Assembly: GCA_951394045.1 (NCBI GenBank)
Contig: OX595986.1
Coordinates: 1,302,001 to 1,366,000, forward strand
Length of the DNA stretch: 64,000 bases
Direction: 5' to 3'
Origin: Nitzschia sp. DOCU1
Lineage: Eukaryota; Bacillariophyta; Bacillariophyceae; Bacillariales; Bacillariaceae
Both the position numbers and the translations under genes were made by a program. The notes under the pieces were generated by a model, which had not been told where the DNA came from, ran no database searches, and saw nothing but the letters and a program-made list of their open reading frames with translations. Below, piece by piece: positions 1 to 11,496 of this stretch (position 1 is the stretch's first letter; each line of letters starts with the position of its first letter).

Positions 1-2
1 CT

Positions 3-170
3 TCAAAGGCTTCCGTTAGATTTCTCCGAGGAATTGCACTTGTTTCCGTCGCTCGAAAACCGGAATCGTCCATGGGCTCTTCCGGACGAATGCAACCAAC
101 AGAGGAACTAGAGTCATTTCGAGACATTCTCTGCAATGGACTCGACGATAGTGTCCGTAGTATCACTTGA
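3..170 (+). CDS. possible 3' end of a gene running in from the left
   Basis: The third frame is open from the window edge to a TGA at 168-170, giving about 56 residues with no start codon needed. The tail is polar (Ser, Glu and Asp rich) and I recognise no domain. It may equally be chance, because the stretch is short. If real, the rest of the gene lies left of the window. Confidence 0.25.
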   Translation, partial: SKASVRFLRGIALVSVARKPESSMGSSGRMQPTEELESFRDILCNGLDDSVRSIT

Positions 171-2001
171 TTCACAGAATTCTCTGGCAGCAAAGACAAA
201 GAAGAAATAGAGGACACTGGTCGGAAACAGCTTTCCGACGATGGATCAGCGCCTGAAGGATCGCGATCCGCAAAAAAATGTGACCACGACGACATTTTGT
301 TTCAATAGAGTCCCACGATGGAAACAGTGATGGAAATGGAAAGGAAAGGAATGGTCGTCAATGAAAGGTATGAAGGGTCCCACGTCGATCAACAGATCGA
401 AGGAAAAAATTGGATTTTTGGAAGAGAAGCGAGCGGGCAAACAAGTGTGCGTAGGAATCACGTGGAAACGTGCACGCGCCAGCCGGTATTTCAGAATTTG
501 AATTGTGCCCGCGAGAGGAAGCAGAAGCACCAACGCACGCGACAACATTGGATAGCACGAACCAAGGATAGATCGTGAACGCCGAAGGAGATTCATGATT
601 GCAACAACACAGAATTGTCATGATCAGAGTGTTCAGAATAATAATCCAAGTTGGTCAATAAGTTGGAGTCAACAAGCAAAGTAGAAATGTTTTTGGTTAG
701 ATAGAGCTTTTTTGCGCAAAACAAGTAGTAGCAGGGAAAGCGCGATGAATAGCTGTTTCAACGAGTAGCGGGCTCTAAACGAATCAACATATTGAATGAA
801 TCCCCCGACGACCGCGGCATCATGAAGGAAAAGAGCCAAAAGGTCGTCATAGTCATGGTGGGAGGAAAACAGGATAGGGGAGGTTTTGTATGTTGGTCTC
901 CAGCCTATTGAGCATGCCGACCTACTCACGAAATCGCGCTCTAAGTCCCGAGGACTAAAAATTTCGAAATGGAGGTGCACATGGAACACCGCAACGCCAC
1001 ACCCCCTAAATAAAATGACACCAAACGTTTGCGATATGGCGGGAAAGTACGTGCTCCAGCCACATCGCCGACCAACATGATCCACCTCCTCTGAAACGAC
1101 CATGGCGCAACGTTCGGTTCCAAGGAAGCAAAGCGACGACGATGATTCAACATCAACGCAAGAAGCAAAGAAACTTACAACTACCCTTGTCGGAAGTGGG
1201 CTTTTCCTTCATGGCTGGATCAGATTCTACAGGTATCCTCGCCATGGTGTCGATTAACGTTTGGTGGGAAATGGTGGAGTGATGTCGTTCCGTCGTTTTT
1301 GTCTTTGTTGGTGTTTGTTTCTGTCGGCACGATGAAGCCAAGGCAGAGAGCTCCAAACCTCCGTTCAATGAGAAAATTCAGCATATATTCTTTTTAGTGG
1401 ACGTATATTGATTTGTACCTCTTAGTAATCATAATAAGCGAATTATTTAATTAGGCATTTTCTCCGTCCCGAATGGATCCCCTAAATAACCATTGATTCT
1501 TGGATGTTGATTAAATGTGTTTTGCATCGCGGTGGGAACGGCGGGCGTCAGGCTTGGCCATCACAGGTACTATTCACCAATTATGCCTCTAAATAGAAGC
1601 ATGCAACAATGCTGCCGAGACACATGACGTTCCGGCGGGCAAGTGTGCCAAAGGGGGCAGGGCCCCTTTTTTATGGAAACCGTCCCCTTGAGTCAGTCGG
1701 GTCGAGTCAGTCGAAACAGGAAAGGGACGACGACGACGACAACGAAACTCCATCAACCTATTGATTGCATACGTGGACCTCTTGGCGCTTCGCTGCTGAG
1801 GTTGCAAATGCGAATGAATGCATGAGTTTGTTGTTATCAATGAATAACATCAAGACTTGAAGCAACTCGACATCCCAAATTTTCTCTTCCCGGTTCGATC
1901 ATTCTAGTGGTGGAGGATGCCAAGAGAGCTTGAAGCCCCTAGAGTTGCAGTTTCTCCGCAGGTTGTCACAGTGACTCATTGCGAAATCTGCATCATCAAA
2001 C
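171..2001. other. 1.8 kb gene-poor stretch
   Basis: Several open frames of 60-144 codons lie here on both strands and overlap each other. None has a recognisable domain, a targeting peptide or plausible splice partners, so I call no gene. The last few hundred bases should hold the promoter of the MFS gene that starts at 2002. Confidence 0.5.
1690..1713. repeat. direct repeat GAGTCAGTCG x2
   Basis: The ten-base word GAGTCAGTCG occurs at 1690-1699 and again at 1704-1713. The first copy, with the preceding T, contains TGAGTCA, the classic AP-1/bZIP core. It lies about 300 bp upstream of the MFS start. A regulatory role is only inferred; diatoms do have many bZIP factors. Confidence 0.3.
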
Positions 2002-3909
2002 ATGTTTCCGTCCTGCCTTGGCCCGAAACTAGTTCCCCGAGTTCAGCGATTTTCTACTAGGATTGGGAAGCGACCAAGGCCATGGGTTACTACATGCTCA
2101 TCCGGCGTTCGGACTGTCAGCAGTAGCGACGAAAAACCACTTGCTGTGACTTCTGCAAGTAAGATCCCCAGGACCGAATATGTCGATCCAAAGCGTGTCT
2201 ACGAGTACTTGAACCTGGGGACCTACACCGACGCCGAATTTAAATCCGTTTTTCGCAACATTCAAGTTAGCCATGACGAGACCACGATATCGTCAGGGGA
2301 AAAGCCAGTTGTTGATCCCGACACCATTTCGCAAGCTCATTTGTCTAGATTTTTGGAAGAACGAATAAAACAAATGGAAGACGCAAACAACTACCGAAAC
2401 GCGCATGACGACGAAACTACCGCATTGCTCCGCAGAACATTTGCTGAGAATGAAGCCAGGAAGTGTTGGGACTTCCTGGTGAAGAAAATTCCCGGTGGTA
2501 GTTCGAAGAACGTGCTATCGAGTGAGGAATTCATCTCAGCGGTCAAAGAATCTGCATCTTCCCTAGATACACGACGAATATTACCCATGACCGTGTCCAT
2601 GATATTGGTGGGGTCTTCGGTAGGGGTCATAACGCCAGCGATGCCCTTTGTGGTTCAAAATCTTGGTTTATCTGCTGGAGAGTACGGTCTTGTGGTAAGT
2701 GGAGGAGGAACCAGCGATATAATTTGGATGCAAAAGACGCTGATGATTTTTGGGTTCTTTCTTCTTTCCTTCATCTTTCTTTGATATCAGGTGAGCGCAT
2801 TTGCGCTGTCAAAGATGATTGGAAACATTCCAAGTGCTGTGTTGGTCGAGCGACATGGGAGGAAGCCATCTTTGGTGTATTCCCTGGCGGGTACCGCTAT
2901 CGGGGTCGGGGGTATCGGATTTGCGGGATCCTTTGAACATCTGTACTTGTGCCGTCTCGCGTCGGGGCTGGGGGTCGCAAGTTTCAGTGCTGCTGTGACG
3001 ATGACTGTGACAGACATCTCGACCCCATTAAATCGGGCTTCGTCTTTTGCACCGGTCATGTCGGCGTTCGCGGCAGGTACCGCCTTGGGTCCGGCCCTCG
3101 GTGGCGTCCTCTGTGACCAAATCGGAATCAACCCTACGTTTTATATAGTTGGGGTATCATACATTTTCCTGGCAGCAGTAAATCATTCTCTGTTAAACGA
3201 AACACAGCCCAAAGCAATGATTTTCCCCTGGCAAAAGCCACCGGAAACGGCACAGAAGCCACCAACAATAGCTGAATCTTTCCAGACTGCGCTTGGGCAG
3301 TGGATTCCTCTCCTTTCCCAGCCACCAGTTCGAAACGTCTGCATCATGAATGGCTTCTATTGGCTGGGCCTTGCGGGATCGTATATGACTTTGCTACCCT
3401 TGATTTTGACAAACCCGGACGGATTGGCAATGACTGCTACAAGTGTGGGTCAAGTATATATGGGAATGAGTTTGGTGCAAGTGCTCGGTAATCCCATATT
3501 GGCCAAGGGTGTTGACCACGTCGGCAAAGTACCCAGCATTGTTGGTGGTTGCATAATAATATCTTCTGCCATGGCCGCCTTGCCCCTTTGTAACGACACT
3601 TATCAAATGGCACCGGTATTGGGGCTCTGGGCTGTGGGCTCCTCTCTCCTTTCGACGGCTCCGATCTCGTTCATCTCCGACAAGGTTGACGACAAGAAAC
3701 GTGCCCAAGCCATTGCACTGCTGAGAACCTCAGGTGACGTTGGATTTCTTATCGGAGCCTCCAGCATGGGTGCACTCGCCGACTGGATAGGAAGCTTGGA
3801 GCTGGCAATGCAATCAAGTTCTGCGATTTTGTTGACTGCTACGAGCTGGTTTGCCGTTCGCAATATTCTCAATGCGCAGCTTGAGAGAGCCAGCAAGCAT
3901 TCTGCTTAA
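2002..3909 (+). CDS. major facilitator superfamily transporter, organelle-type N-terminus
   Basis: Two exons, 2002-2694 and 2791-3909, joined in phase 0 by a 96-nt GTAAGT...CAG intron, give 603 residues. Residues 1-55 are rich in Arg, Ser and Pro and almost free of acidic residues, like a mitochondrial or plastid presequence. Residues about 55-190 form a polar, charged domain I do not recognise. From about residue 193 come hydrophobic segments typical of a 12-helix MFS carrier, including the loop after helix 2 with ERHGRKP. The substrate is not evident. The intron falls just after the first helix. The exon 2 frame seems to begin with GTG, but that codon is simply the first one after the splice site. 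Confidence 0.85.
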
Positions 3910-4531
3910 AGCATCACGGGTTTGTTCAACTCGTCAGGAGTACAACAGCAGGAGCTATCAATTACATCTGCGACAGGTTCGAATTGGAGAGATCGCGAGA
4001 AGGCCGCCGACAACGAACCACTACGTAGAATTTGCCTACACGGTTAAGGAGCACGACATGCATGATACGAATTCGTCTTCTTGAGATCCAATTTAAAAGT
4101 CCCTCTAGCGCAAGGCGCGGAATAAGCTGATCGCGTATCGTAGTATCGCTACGTCGTAGAATGAGGATGGCATTACCTGGAAATGGACTACCTTTGGACT
4201 CTTCTAGGAGAAGCTACGGGACTAGAGTAGCAACTAGTTTCAATTCAGCTACCGGTGCTTTTGGGACGAAAAGGGGGAAGAGAGTCTTCACCGACGAAAT
4301 ATGAGGATTTCTAAGGGTAGAAGTCGGATGGATCGAAGATCCAAAGATCTTCGCCAAAAATTTGGTGAGGCGACGGGCGATGAGTAAAATGTAGCTGATG
4401 TATCGCTTGGTTGCCGTCGTCAAACATAGAATAAATCAATTGCATTCGAGGCCCCGTTTCCCTGGCCCACTACATGACTTTATCTAAGAGGTAGAGTCGT
4501 GTCCCATTGTTTTCGAAACAGGATCTGAAAA
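3910..4531. other. intergenic, 622 bp
   Basis: Spacer between two co-directional genes. It must hold the 3' end of the MFS transcript and the promoter of the deaminase gene. I see no conserved element, RNA gene or repeat. Confidence 0.5.
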
Positions 4532-5891
4532 ATGGAGAGTGGAGGTGTGGGTGGGACGTCGCCGGCGGAAGAAGCCCAGCTCGACCTCGCAAGGCACCTA
4601 CCGAAAGTGGAGCTCCATGCTCATCTCAATGGCTGCATCAGAGAATCGACACTTTTTGAACTTGCCAACGAACGTGGGATAAAATTGAATGAACATCACT
4701 TCGCCAAAGAACCTGATCCCGGTGACGACCATTCCATGTACAACGTGCGTCCTCGATCTCTTGGAGATTGTTTCGAAATGTTTTCTGAAATCACAAAATG
4801 TGTAGACGACCTTGCAGCTCTCTCCAGAATCACTTCGGAGGCACTTGAAGACTTTGCGGAACAGCATGTGGCTTATTTGGAACTCCGGTCAACGCCCAAG
4901 AAGCTGCTCATCAAGACTGGCACCAATGAAATGGCAACGAAACGAGATTACTGCAAAACTGTTCTAGAATGTATGCAAGAATTCGAAAAGAAAGAAGAGC
5001 AACGATATACATCGGAGACAACTTCGCGCGATCGGCTGTCCCGGCTTCCAATGGTATGTCGTTTCATTGTTGCGGTAGACCGTTCCCAGCCTCTAGCCGA
5101 CGCAAGAGAGCATGTACAATTGGCTGAGACGTTAACAAGAGAGTTCGGTGGGCTAGTCGTTGGCGTGGACTTGGGTGGAAATCCAACAAAGGTAAACTTT
5201 TGAAATCAAGATCATGTTGATTTGTAGCTTTCTTTTAACCAATTCCGTCGTCGCTTTGCAGAGCCATTTCAATGATTTTCGAGAAACCTTTGAGCAGGCT
5301 CGACGAGCTGGTTTGCTTATCACCTTACACTGCGGTGAGTAGAGAGACCAAATCTTATCGCGTGCCCCATATCAAGTATTTTTGCAACTCAGTTTTATTC
5401 TTTCTTCACTGTCAATAGGTGAGGTACCATGCGGCGCAGAAGAATCTGAAGCGTACGCTGAAGCTAGTGCCATTCTTGGCTTCGCTCCGGAGAGGCTAGG
5501 GCATGCGCTCCTGTTGCCCCCATCCCTGCAAAGGGTACTGATAGAAAGTAAGATCCCAGTGGAATCGTGTCCAACAAGCAATGTCATGACTTTAGAGCTA
5601 GCGAAACATCACTCTGGCAGTCTCTTGGAAGGTCTTAAAACGCATCCACAGCTTGATAACTGGATTCGCCAAGGTCATCCGTTTTCAATAGGCACCGACG
5701 ATCCCGGTGTCTTCAACACCAATGCCACCAAAGAGCTGATGCTTATTCAAAAGGCGTTCGATTTGGGTATTTCTCGTGTCCGCAAAATCCCGCTTGATTC
5801 GATGAATCATTCGTTCTGCGACGGTGAGACTCGTAAACTTGTCAAAGCAAGAATTCAAGAACGAATCGAGCAGCTATCAAAGGGTTTGTAG
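4532..5891 (+). CDS. adenosine deaminase-like protein (probable N6-methyl-AMP deaminase, ADAL/MAPDA)
   Basis: Three exons, 4532-5191, 5262-5334 and 5419-5891, give 401 residues. The metal-dependent deaminase signature is complete: H29 and H31 in VELHAHLNG, H243 and catalytic E246 in LHCGEVPCGAEE (split across intron 2), H273 in RLGHALLLP, and D338-D339 in IGTDDPG. The LPKVELHAHLNG start and the SCPTSN motif are typical of the ADAL/MAPDA branch, which converts N6-methyl-AMP to IMP and so clears modified nucleotides from RNA turnover. Classical adenosine deaminase is the alternative. There is no targeting peptide, so a cytosolic location is likely. Adenosine kinase lies about 4 kb downstream. 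Confidence 0.9.
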
Positions 5892-6150
5892 TCGCGGCTA
5901 TTTGAATTGAGCACGATCACTTCTATGCTTATTTTCTATTTATGAGCGCATCGTGTGATCGTGCTAGGGAGACAGCACTGGTGGGCGGGTGATGCTCGCG
6001 AATGAGAAGGTTGAGCGATTCCTTCCGTACAACTGTATGGACCTTTCCACTCGACCCCAGGAAGCTGAAGTGTGTAGGATATTGATTGAGCGTCATCCAA
6101 TTCCTTGCTTTTGGTTGCTTTGCGGTGAACAAGTTTGTGCCGAATTTAGT

Positions 6151-7249
6151 TCATTCTGAATCTCTTATCAGTTCCGCGAGTTCCTCGTTGCTTTCCTTGA
6201 TTTCTCTTTCCTCGAGCCACTTGAGAAACTTTGAATTGTCTTCATATCCATCTACCATAACCGAGAGTGCATCCACTGGTATACCATAAGACATGAGCCC
6301 GTAACGGCACTCAACGTGAGTTCCCTCGTGGTCCCGGGCTCTCATTCGAGCTTTCTTCCCCAGAAATACAGTGATCACTCCCCAGACGGTACGGAATCGA
6401 ACGTCGTCAAAGCAATAGTGATACCCCACAAGTCTGATCGGTATCGCTTTCAACAAATCAAAGGCGCTTTTCAACGCGGCCCGGTCAAATGATCCCGCAC
6501 AGAATTGGCCAAGGTTGTAACTGATTTCTACTGTGTCACAGATGTTCGTACCAGATTCCTCTACTAAAACCATGCAAAGATACCACATGCATCGAAGCTG
6601 CAAAAGGACCAATGAGTTAGAATAACAAACATGCGACTCTCGTAACCAGTGAGAGAGAAGCTGAACGTACCACATTTTTGATTTCCTTGTACTTCCACTT
6701 CCGGTGGCTACTAAACAGAACATGGCGCCCGCCTCGGTCCTTCGCTGGAACAACCTGGATGCCACCAGAGCGCATAAAATCCATGTCATCTTCAGTTAGA
6801 TCTTGAAGAGTGATTGTATCACCGAGTTTGTCTGGGCCAAAGAGTTCGAGCTTCTTCTCCAAATGCCGCATCATGCGATTGGAGGCGCGTTTCGCATCGA
6901 ATGAATCCACCCGCAAGAATCGTAGACGGAAGGTTTCGTTTTCAAAAAAGTCCGGAGAGCGATCTCGCGCCAGCTTGAGCGAGCATCTATTTTTTATGCA
7001 TCCCATCAATAGGGTATCCATCTGATCAAGGCTATCACGCACGATCGTTGGTGTCTCTTCGACGGGTTCCTCGATTCCATAAATATCTCTCATCACTTTC
7101 TCCTTCTCCTCGGGGGAAAGCTTATCGAATTCGCGGCGAGCACATCCATCCTCGTCGTTGAATTCACAGCGAGGTGGAGAATGGCAAAATAAGGCGTCGG
7201 GCCTGTTATTGAGGATTTGGATGTCCGATTTAGAAGCAGCGCGCTTCAT
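6151..7249 (-). CDS. CRAL-TRIO/Sec14-like lipid-binding family protein (diatom family)
   Basis: On the minus strand, exon 1 is 7249-6671 and exon 2 is 6597-6151, with a 73-nt intron, giving 341 residues. The open frame extends 5' to a TTG at 7306, but the first ATG is at 7249, so I start there. An acidic N-terminal third is followed by a region resembling the Sec14/CRAL-TRIO fold: DDMDFMRSGGIQVVPAKDR, then GGRHVLF, and near the C-terminus VECRYGLMSYGIPVDALP-like text. Such proteins are numerous in diatoms and none has an assigned function that I know. Lipid binding is inferred from the fold only. It shares its upstream region with EF-Ts. Confidence 0.7.
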
Positions 7250-8131
7250 GGTTTCGAACCCTTCCTCTCCCTCCGCAACGTTTCGGGCTCCCCAGAGCGT
7301 AAACAATCCGCCAGGAAGCTCCCTTACGTTCAGGAGCTATAGTGCTTGTGAAATAGAGGTAAGAGGGTGAAATAGGCGAAAGCAAAATTACTCTGCCGAA
7401 ATAGAAACACCACTGCTTCGAATTGGGACGGTTGTTGGTATCGTATGATGAAAGAGATCACTCTCGCACTCGTAGCCCTCTTGCGTCGCTGGTGTCTGGT
7501 GTCGACAAACAACACCCTCTGCCACTCTTTGCCTTGAGAGTAGATCGATCGCTTTTCTCCGAGGGACGTCACAAAGCAGCTGGATTGTGGTATTGGGCTC
7601 ATCTCCTTACGATTCCCTGCGGTGCAAAGTGTGTACAATGGATAAAGAATACGTTCGTAACGTTCAGTTTAACTACTTTTTGCTGACGTTGCATTCTTCT
7701 CATTAAGTAAACTTCATCTGAAAGCTATTGCCCTTTCGAAACATAAACTTGAACAATCTGCAACACCACAATCAAGACCGGGTACGTGGCCAACTGCTGA
7801 GGTGTTTGCTTCACCAGCGTCACCGCGGCGGGGGAAGAAATTCGTTGGGAAACCGATACCTTGAAATCATTCTTATCCCCCAATTTGATTGGCAATCAAC
7901 ACCCTCCACGTGGTGGTGCCCCATAAAGAAGCGCGAAAATGCTTCCGACCCACAGATCTTGCATCATCGCTCGTCATCGTCGTCAGTGATGGCAACTGCT
8001 GCTTCTGCAGCGAATGAAGTGTTACTACTACTGCTAGTAGCGAATTTTGGGACCAGTTCCATACATCCTTCAAGAGCCTTCCGATAGCAAAAGAGATCCT
8101 CAATTGTGATCTTAGTTTTTAGTAAACAAAA
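7250..8131. other. divergent intergenic, 882 bp
   Basis: Lies between the CRAL-TRIO-like gene (-) and EF-Ts (+), so it should hold both promoters. Small open frames on both strands look like chance. No RNA gene or repeat seen. Confidence 0.5.
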
Positions 8132-9109
8132 ATGAAGTTGTCTCTGGCATTCGTGTTTGGCGCGGTAGGTGTTGCTACCGCTTTCGTGCAACCCTCTCCG
8201 GCATTTTCGGCCAGGACGACGCGTCTCTTCATGGGTGAAGTCACTCCCAAGACTATCAAGGAACTTAGAGATGCCACAGGTGCTGGTATGATGGACTGTA
8301 AGAAGGCCCTGATTGAATCCGATGGAGACCAGGAAGCAGCCGCGGAATTACTTCGAAAGAAGGGATTGGCCAAGGCAGACAAGAAGGCTAGCCGCGTTGC
8401 CGCCGAAGGAAAAATTGTGACCCGCTCCAAGGATAACAAAGCTGTGATGATTGAGGTCAACTGCGAGACCGACTTTGTGGCAAAAGATGACAATTTCCTT
8501 GGTTTCTGCGACAAAGTTGCGAGTGCCGCCATTGATATCGACGGGGACAGTATCGAATCCCTAATGGCAACCGAAGTCGACGGAGAAACGTTGGAAAGTA
8601 CTCGCCAAGCCATGGTTGCAAAAATTGGAGAGAATATTCAAGTCCGTCGTATGGCCTCTCGTGGTGGCAAGGGAACTACGGTTGGTGCCTACGTCCACAT
8701 GAACCGCATTGGTGTCTTGGTCGAAATCGAGGGCGGAGACGAATCTGTTTGCACTGATGTTGCGATGCATGTAGCCGCCATGAACCCTCCCTTTGCCACT
8801 GCCGATCAAGTTCCTGCGGATGTTCTGGACAAGGAGCGACAAATTTTGTCCGAACAAGCTCTCGAGTCGGGCAAGCCGAAAGAAATTGTCGACAAGATGG
8901 TCGAGGGCCGCATCCGAAAGTATTTGGAGGAGATCTGTCTTGTCAGCCAAAACTTTGTTAAGGACAGTGGTGTTACTGTTGGCAAGTACTTGGAGAGTAA
9001 GGGTGCCAAGATGGTTGGCTTCTCTCGAATTGCTGTGGGCGAGGGTATCGAGAAGAAGGAAGACGATTTCGCCGCCGAAGTTGCCAAGATGGCCGGTGGC
9101 AAGAGCTAG
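8132..9109 (+). CDS. tsf: translation elongation factor Ts, plastid-targeted
   Basis: One exon, 325 residues. Residues 1-18 are a hydrophobic signal peptide ending in ATAFVQP, the cleavage motif of diatom plastid presequences, followed by a short basic transit segment. EF-Ts signature 1 (LRDATGAGMMDCKKAL, residues 45-60) and signature 2 (EVNCETDFVAK, about 107-117) are intact, after the N-terminal UBA-like helices. EF-Ts recycles EF-Tu by releasing GDP, here presumably in plastid translation. A mitochondrial copy is expected elsewhere in the genome. Confidence 0.95.
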   Translation: MKLSLAFVFGAVGVATAFVQPSPAFSARTTRLFMGEVTPKTIKELRDATGAGMMDCKKALIESDGDQEAAAELLRKKGLAKADKKASRVAAEGKIVTRSKDNKAVMIEVNCETDFVAKDDNFLGFCDKVASAAIDIDGDSIESLMATEVDGETLESTRQAMVAKIGENIQVRRMASRGGKGTTVGAYVHMNRIGVLVEIEGGDESVCTDVAMHVAAMNPPFATADQVPADVLDKERQILSEQALESGKPKEIVDKMVEGRIRKYLEEICLVSQNFVKDSGVTVGKYLESKGAKMVGFSRIAVGEGIEKKEDDFAAEVAKMAGGKS

Positions 9110-9706
9110 GCTGGATGCTACTTAGTGCTTGTATTTGTTTAAATTTATCTACTAGTCGAGACCATATGGTGTTAGGGTATATTATTCTAGCAGTCATGAT
9201 GCCCAGGCACTCTACAGGCAATTACTAGATTCTGTCTGCCTCGATCGTTGCATAACCTCTTAGTTAAGCAGTGCAGACCGCGCACTATCAGTGTAGCTTA
9301 GTACATATCGTTTAAGTTCCTTATGATTCATTCAGTTGCTCTCGGGAAAACAGTCACGCAATTTTCCTCCATTATCTTGCTGCTACAGTGGTCTACTATC
9401 TAAAGTTCATTCGAACTGGAAGCATCGAATCAAATGAATCAAGTTCCTGTATCCATCGATCAAACAATCGGCGGATGTGCTTTCATTTGTCACGTTCTAA
9501 ATATGATTTTATCCAGTGTCGAATAAATCTTGTATTCTGGATCTTTTGGGAAAGACACAAGCTTCCCGCCAACACGTCGTCGTGCGTCGGCATTGCGACG
9601 ACAAATGAGTTTGTGGTCGATAGGAAGTGGACGACGCGAGTACGATAACAGTTTCACTTTCATTCCAGTTGGATAGTCGTCAAGAAGAAGTCAACTAACT
9701 ATCAAA
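9110..9706. other. intergenic, 597 bp
   Basis: Spacer between EF-Ts and adenosine kinase, both on the plus strand. I see no feature beyond the expected 3' end and promoter. Confidence 0.5.
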
Positions 9707-10825
9707 ATGTCAAAGTTCGAAGGTGAGTTTATGACAGCGTGAAGATTGATTTTTTCCATGATTCTCGCGGTCGACAAACTGCTCACGTCATTGTTATTTC
9801 ATTCAACCAAAGGAGTACTCTTAGGCATTGGAAATCCGTTGCTCGATATTTCTGCCGAGGTGGGGCAAGATTTGTTGGACAAATATGATGTCCATTTGGA
9901 TTCCGCAATCTTGGCTGAAGAAAAGCACCAGCCGCTTTTCAAGGAGATCATTGACAATTACAACCCCCAGTACATTGCTGGTGGTGCCACGCAGAATACG
10001 ATTCGTGTCGCCCAGTGGATGATTGGAAAGCCAGGACAAACGGCTTACATGGGCTGCGTTGGTACTGATGCGTACGCGAAACAACTTGAGGAATGTGCCA
10101 GTTCCGATGGAGTCCTTGTGCACTACATGAAGGACGAGAGTGTTCCTACTGGAACGTGTGCTGCATTGATCAAGGATGGAGAACGCGCATTGGTTACCAA
10201 TTTGGATGCCGCGAACAACTTCAAGCCCAGTCACTTGCAAACTGAAAAGGCCAAGGAAATCGTTGCTGCTGCCAAGATTTACTACAGTGCTGGTTTCTTC
10301 TTGACCGTTTCCGTCGAGAGTTTGGTGCAAGTGGCCGAGCAATTTCTTGCCGAGAAAAAGACGGTCTGCTTAAATCTTTCTGCCCCTTTTATTGTGGACT
10401 TTTTCGGAGACCAGTTGGCCACTGCCATGGAGTATGCCGATTTCTTGTTCGGAAACGAAGGTGAGGCCGCGGCATATGGAAAGAAGCATGGAATCGGAGA
10501 AGATATCAAGGCGATTGCCCTGGCCTGTGCTGCATCGCCCAAAAAGGACCCCTCTCGCCCACGAACGGTCGTCTTTACGCAGGGTTCGCAATCTACAATC
10601 GTTGCGTGTGATGGAAAAATTACAGAATATGCTGTGGATCCCTTGCCCAAGGAACAGCTCGTCGATACCAATGGTGCTGGAGATGCCTTTGTTGGGGGAT
10701 TCCTTTCTCAACTCATTGAGGGCAAATCGATGGAGGAATGCGTCAAGGCTGGTCACTGGTCCGCCCGTTACATCATTCAACAATCTGGAACACAATTGGG
10801 AAAGACTTGTGACTACAAGCCCTAG
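9707..10825 (+). CDS. ADK: adenosine kinase
   Basis: Exon 1 is only 16 nt (9707-9722), the codons MSKFE plus one base. A 90-nt intron follows, then exon 2 at 9813-10825, giving 342 residues. This is a PfkB/ribokinase-fold protein of normal adenosine kinase length. It begins VLLGIGNPLLDISAEV, has the GGATQNTIRVAQW substrate loop, and ends with the catalytic NGAGDAFVGGF, whose base is D296. It phosphorylates adenosine to AMP, which salvages adenosine and pulls S-adenosylhomocysteine hydrolysis forward. There is no presequence, so it is probably cytosolic. The tiny first exon is easy to miss in automatic annotation, which would start at an internal codon. Confidence 0.95.
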
Positions 10826-11496
10826 AAACATGCAGATAATGGCCTGATCTTTAAGCGTCTGGTTAAATTCTCTTTCGAGGCAATATATGTCATGATGGTT
10901 TTGATTGGCATGGGCCACCAAAGTGATCAGAGCTCTTGTATATTGCCTGATTCACCAACTGTAGGTCATTTTTCTTCGCAAAGATAAAAATAATAGGCGT
11001 CGACGGTTAGCTTTCATTTCCCTGGTGTATCCTTGCTCTGGGGTTTGCTACTTGTGGGCTGACTACTGACTGTAGCAAGAATCGAGGAACCGTCGATGCC
11101 CTTGCGGGTCTCTAGCATCGTGTCTTATTGATTCTCGAAGATTCTTAGAGATCATATTAGAAGCTAGATCGATCAGGACGAGAGGATTGTAGCACTGCAA
11201 TTCTTCTGCGCTTTCTCACAGCACATGTTCGATTCGATCGCACTCATACTACCGGTAGTCGTTTAGACCAAAACGACCGATTCATTCGCCGAAATACAGC
11301 ATGAAAAACAGGACGAGCCGCGAGACGTCAACGACGATGGTGCATACAACATCAAATGTCTCTCCGCCACCATTTTGCTGTTATGTGCTGCTAATTTATC
11401 GAACAACAGATTGTTTCCTTATCAGCAACTTCCTTTGTGTTGTCGGGGTCAATATCGGCGTATCGATGGCGTCCTGCTGATCTCTCCACAAGCCTC
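10826..11496. other. intergenic, 671 bp
   Basis: Spacer between co-directional genes. The palindrome TACCGGTA occurs at 11250-11257. Nothing else recognised. Confidence 0.45.

Noticed and set aside
669..1103. 144-codon open frame on the minus strand
   Set aside because: No domain, no signal peptide, overlapping frames on both strands, odd composition; most likely chance.
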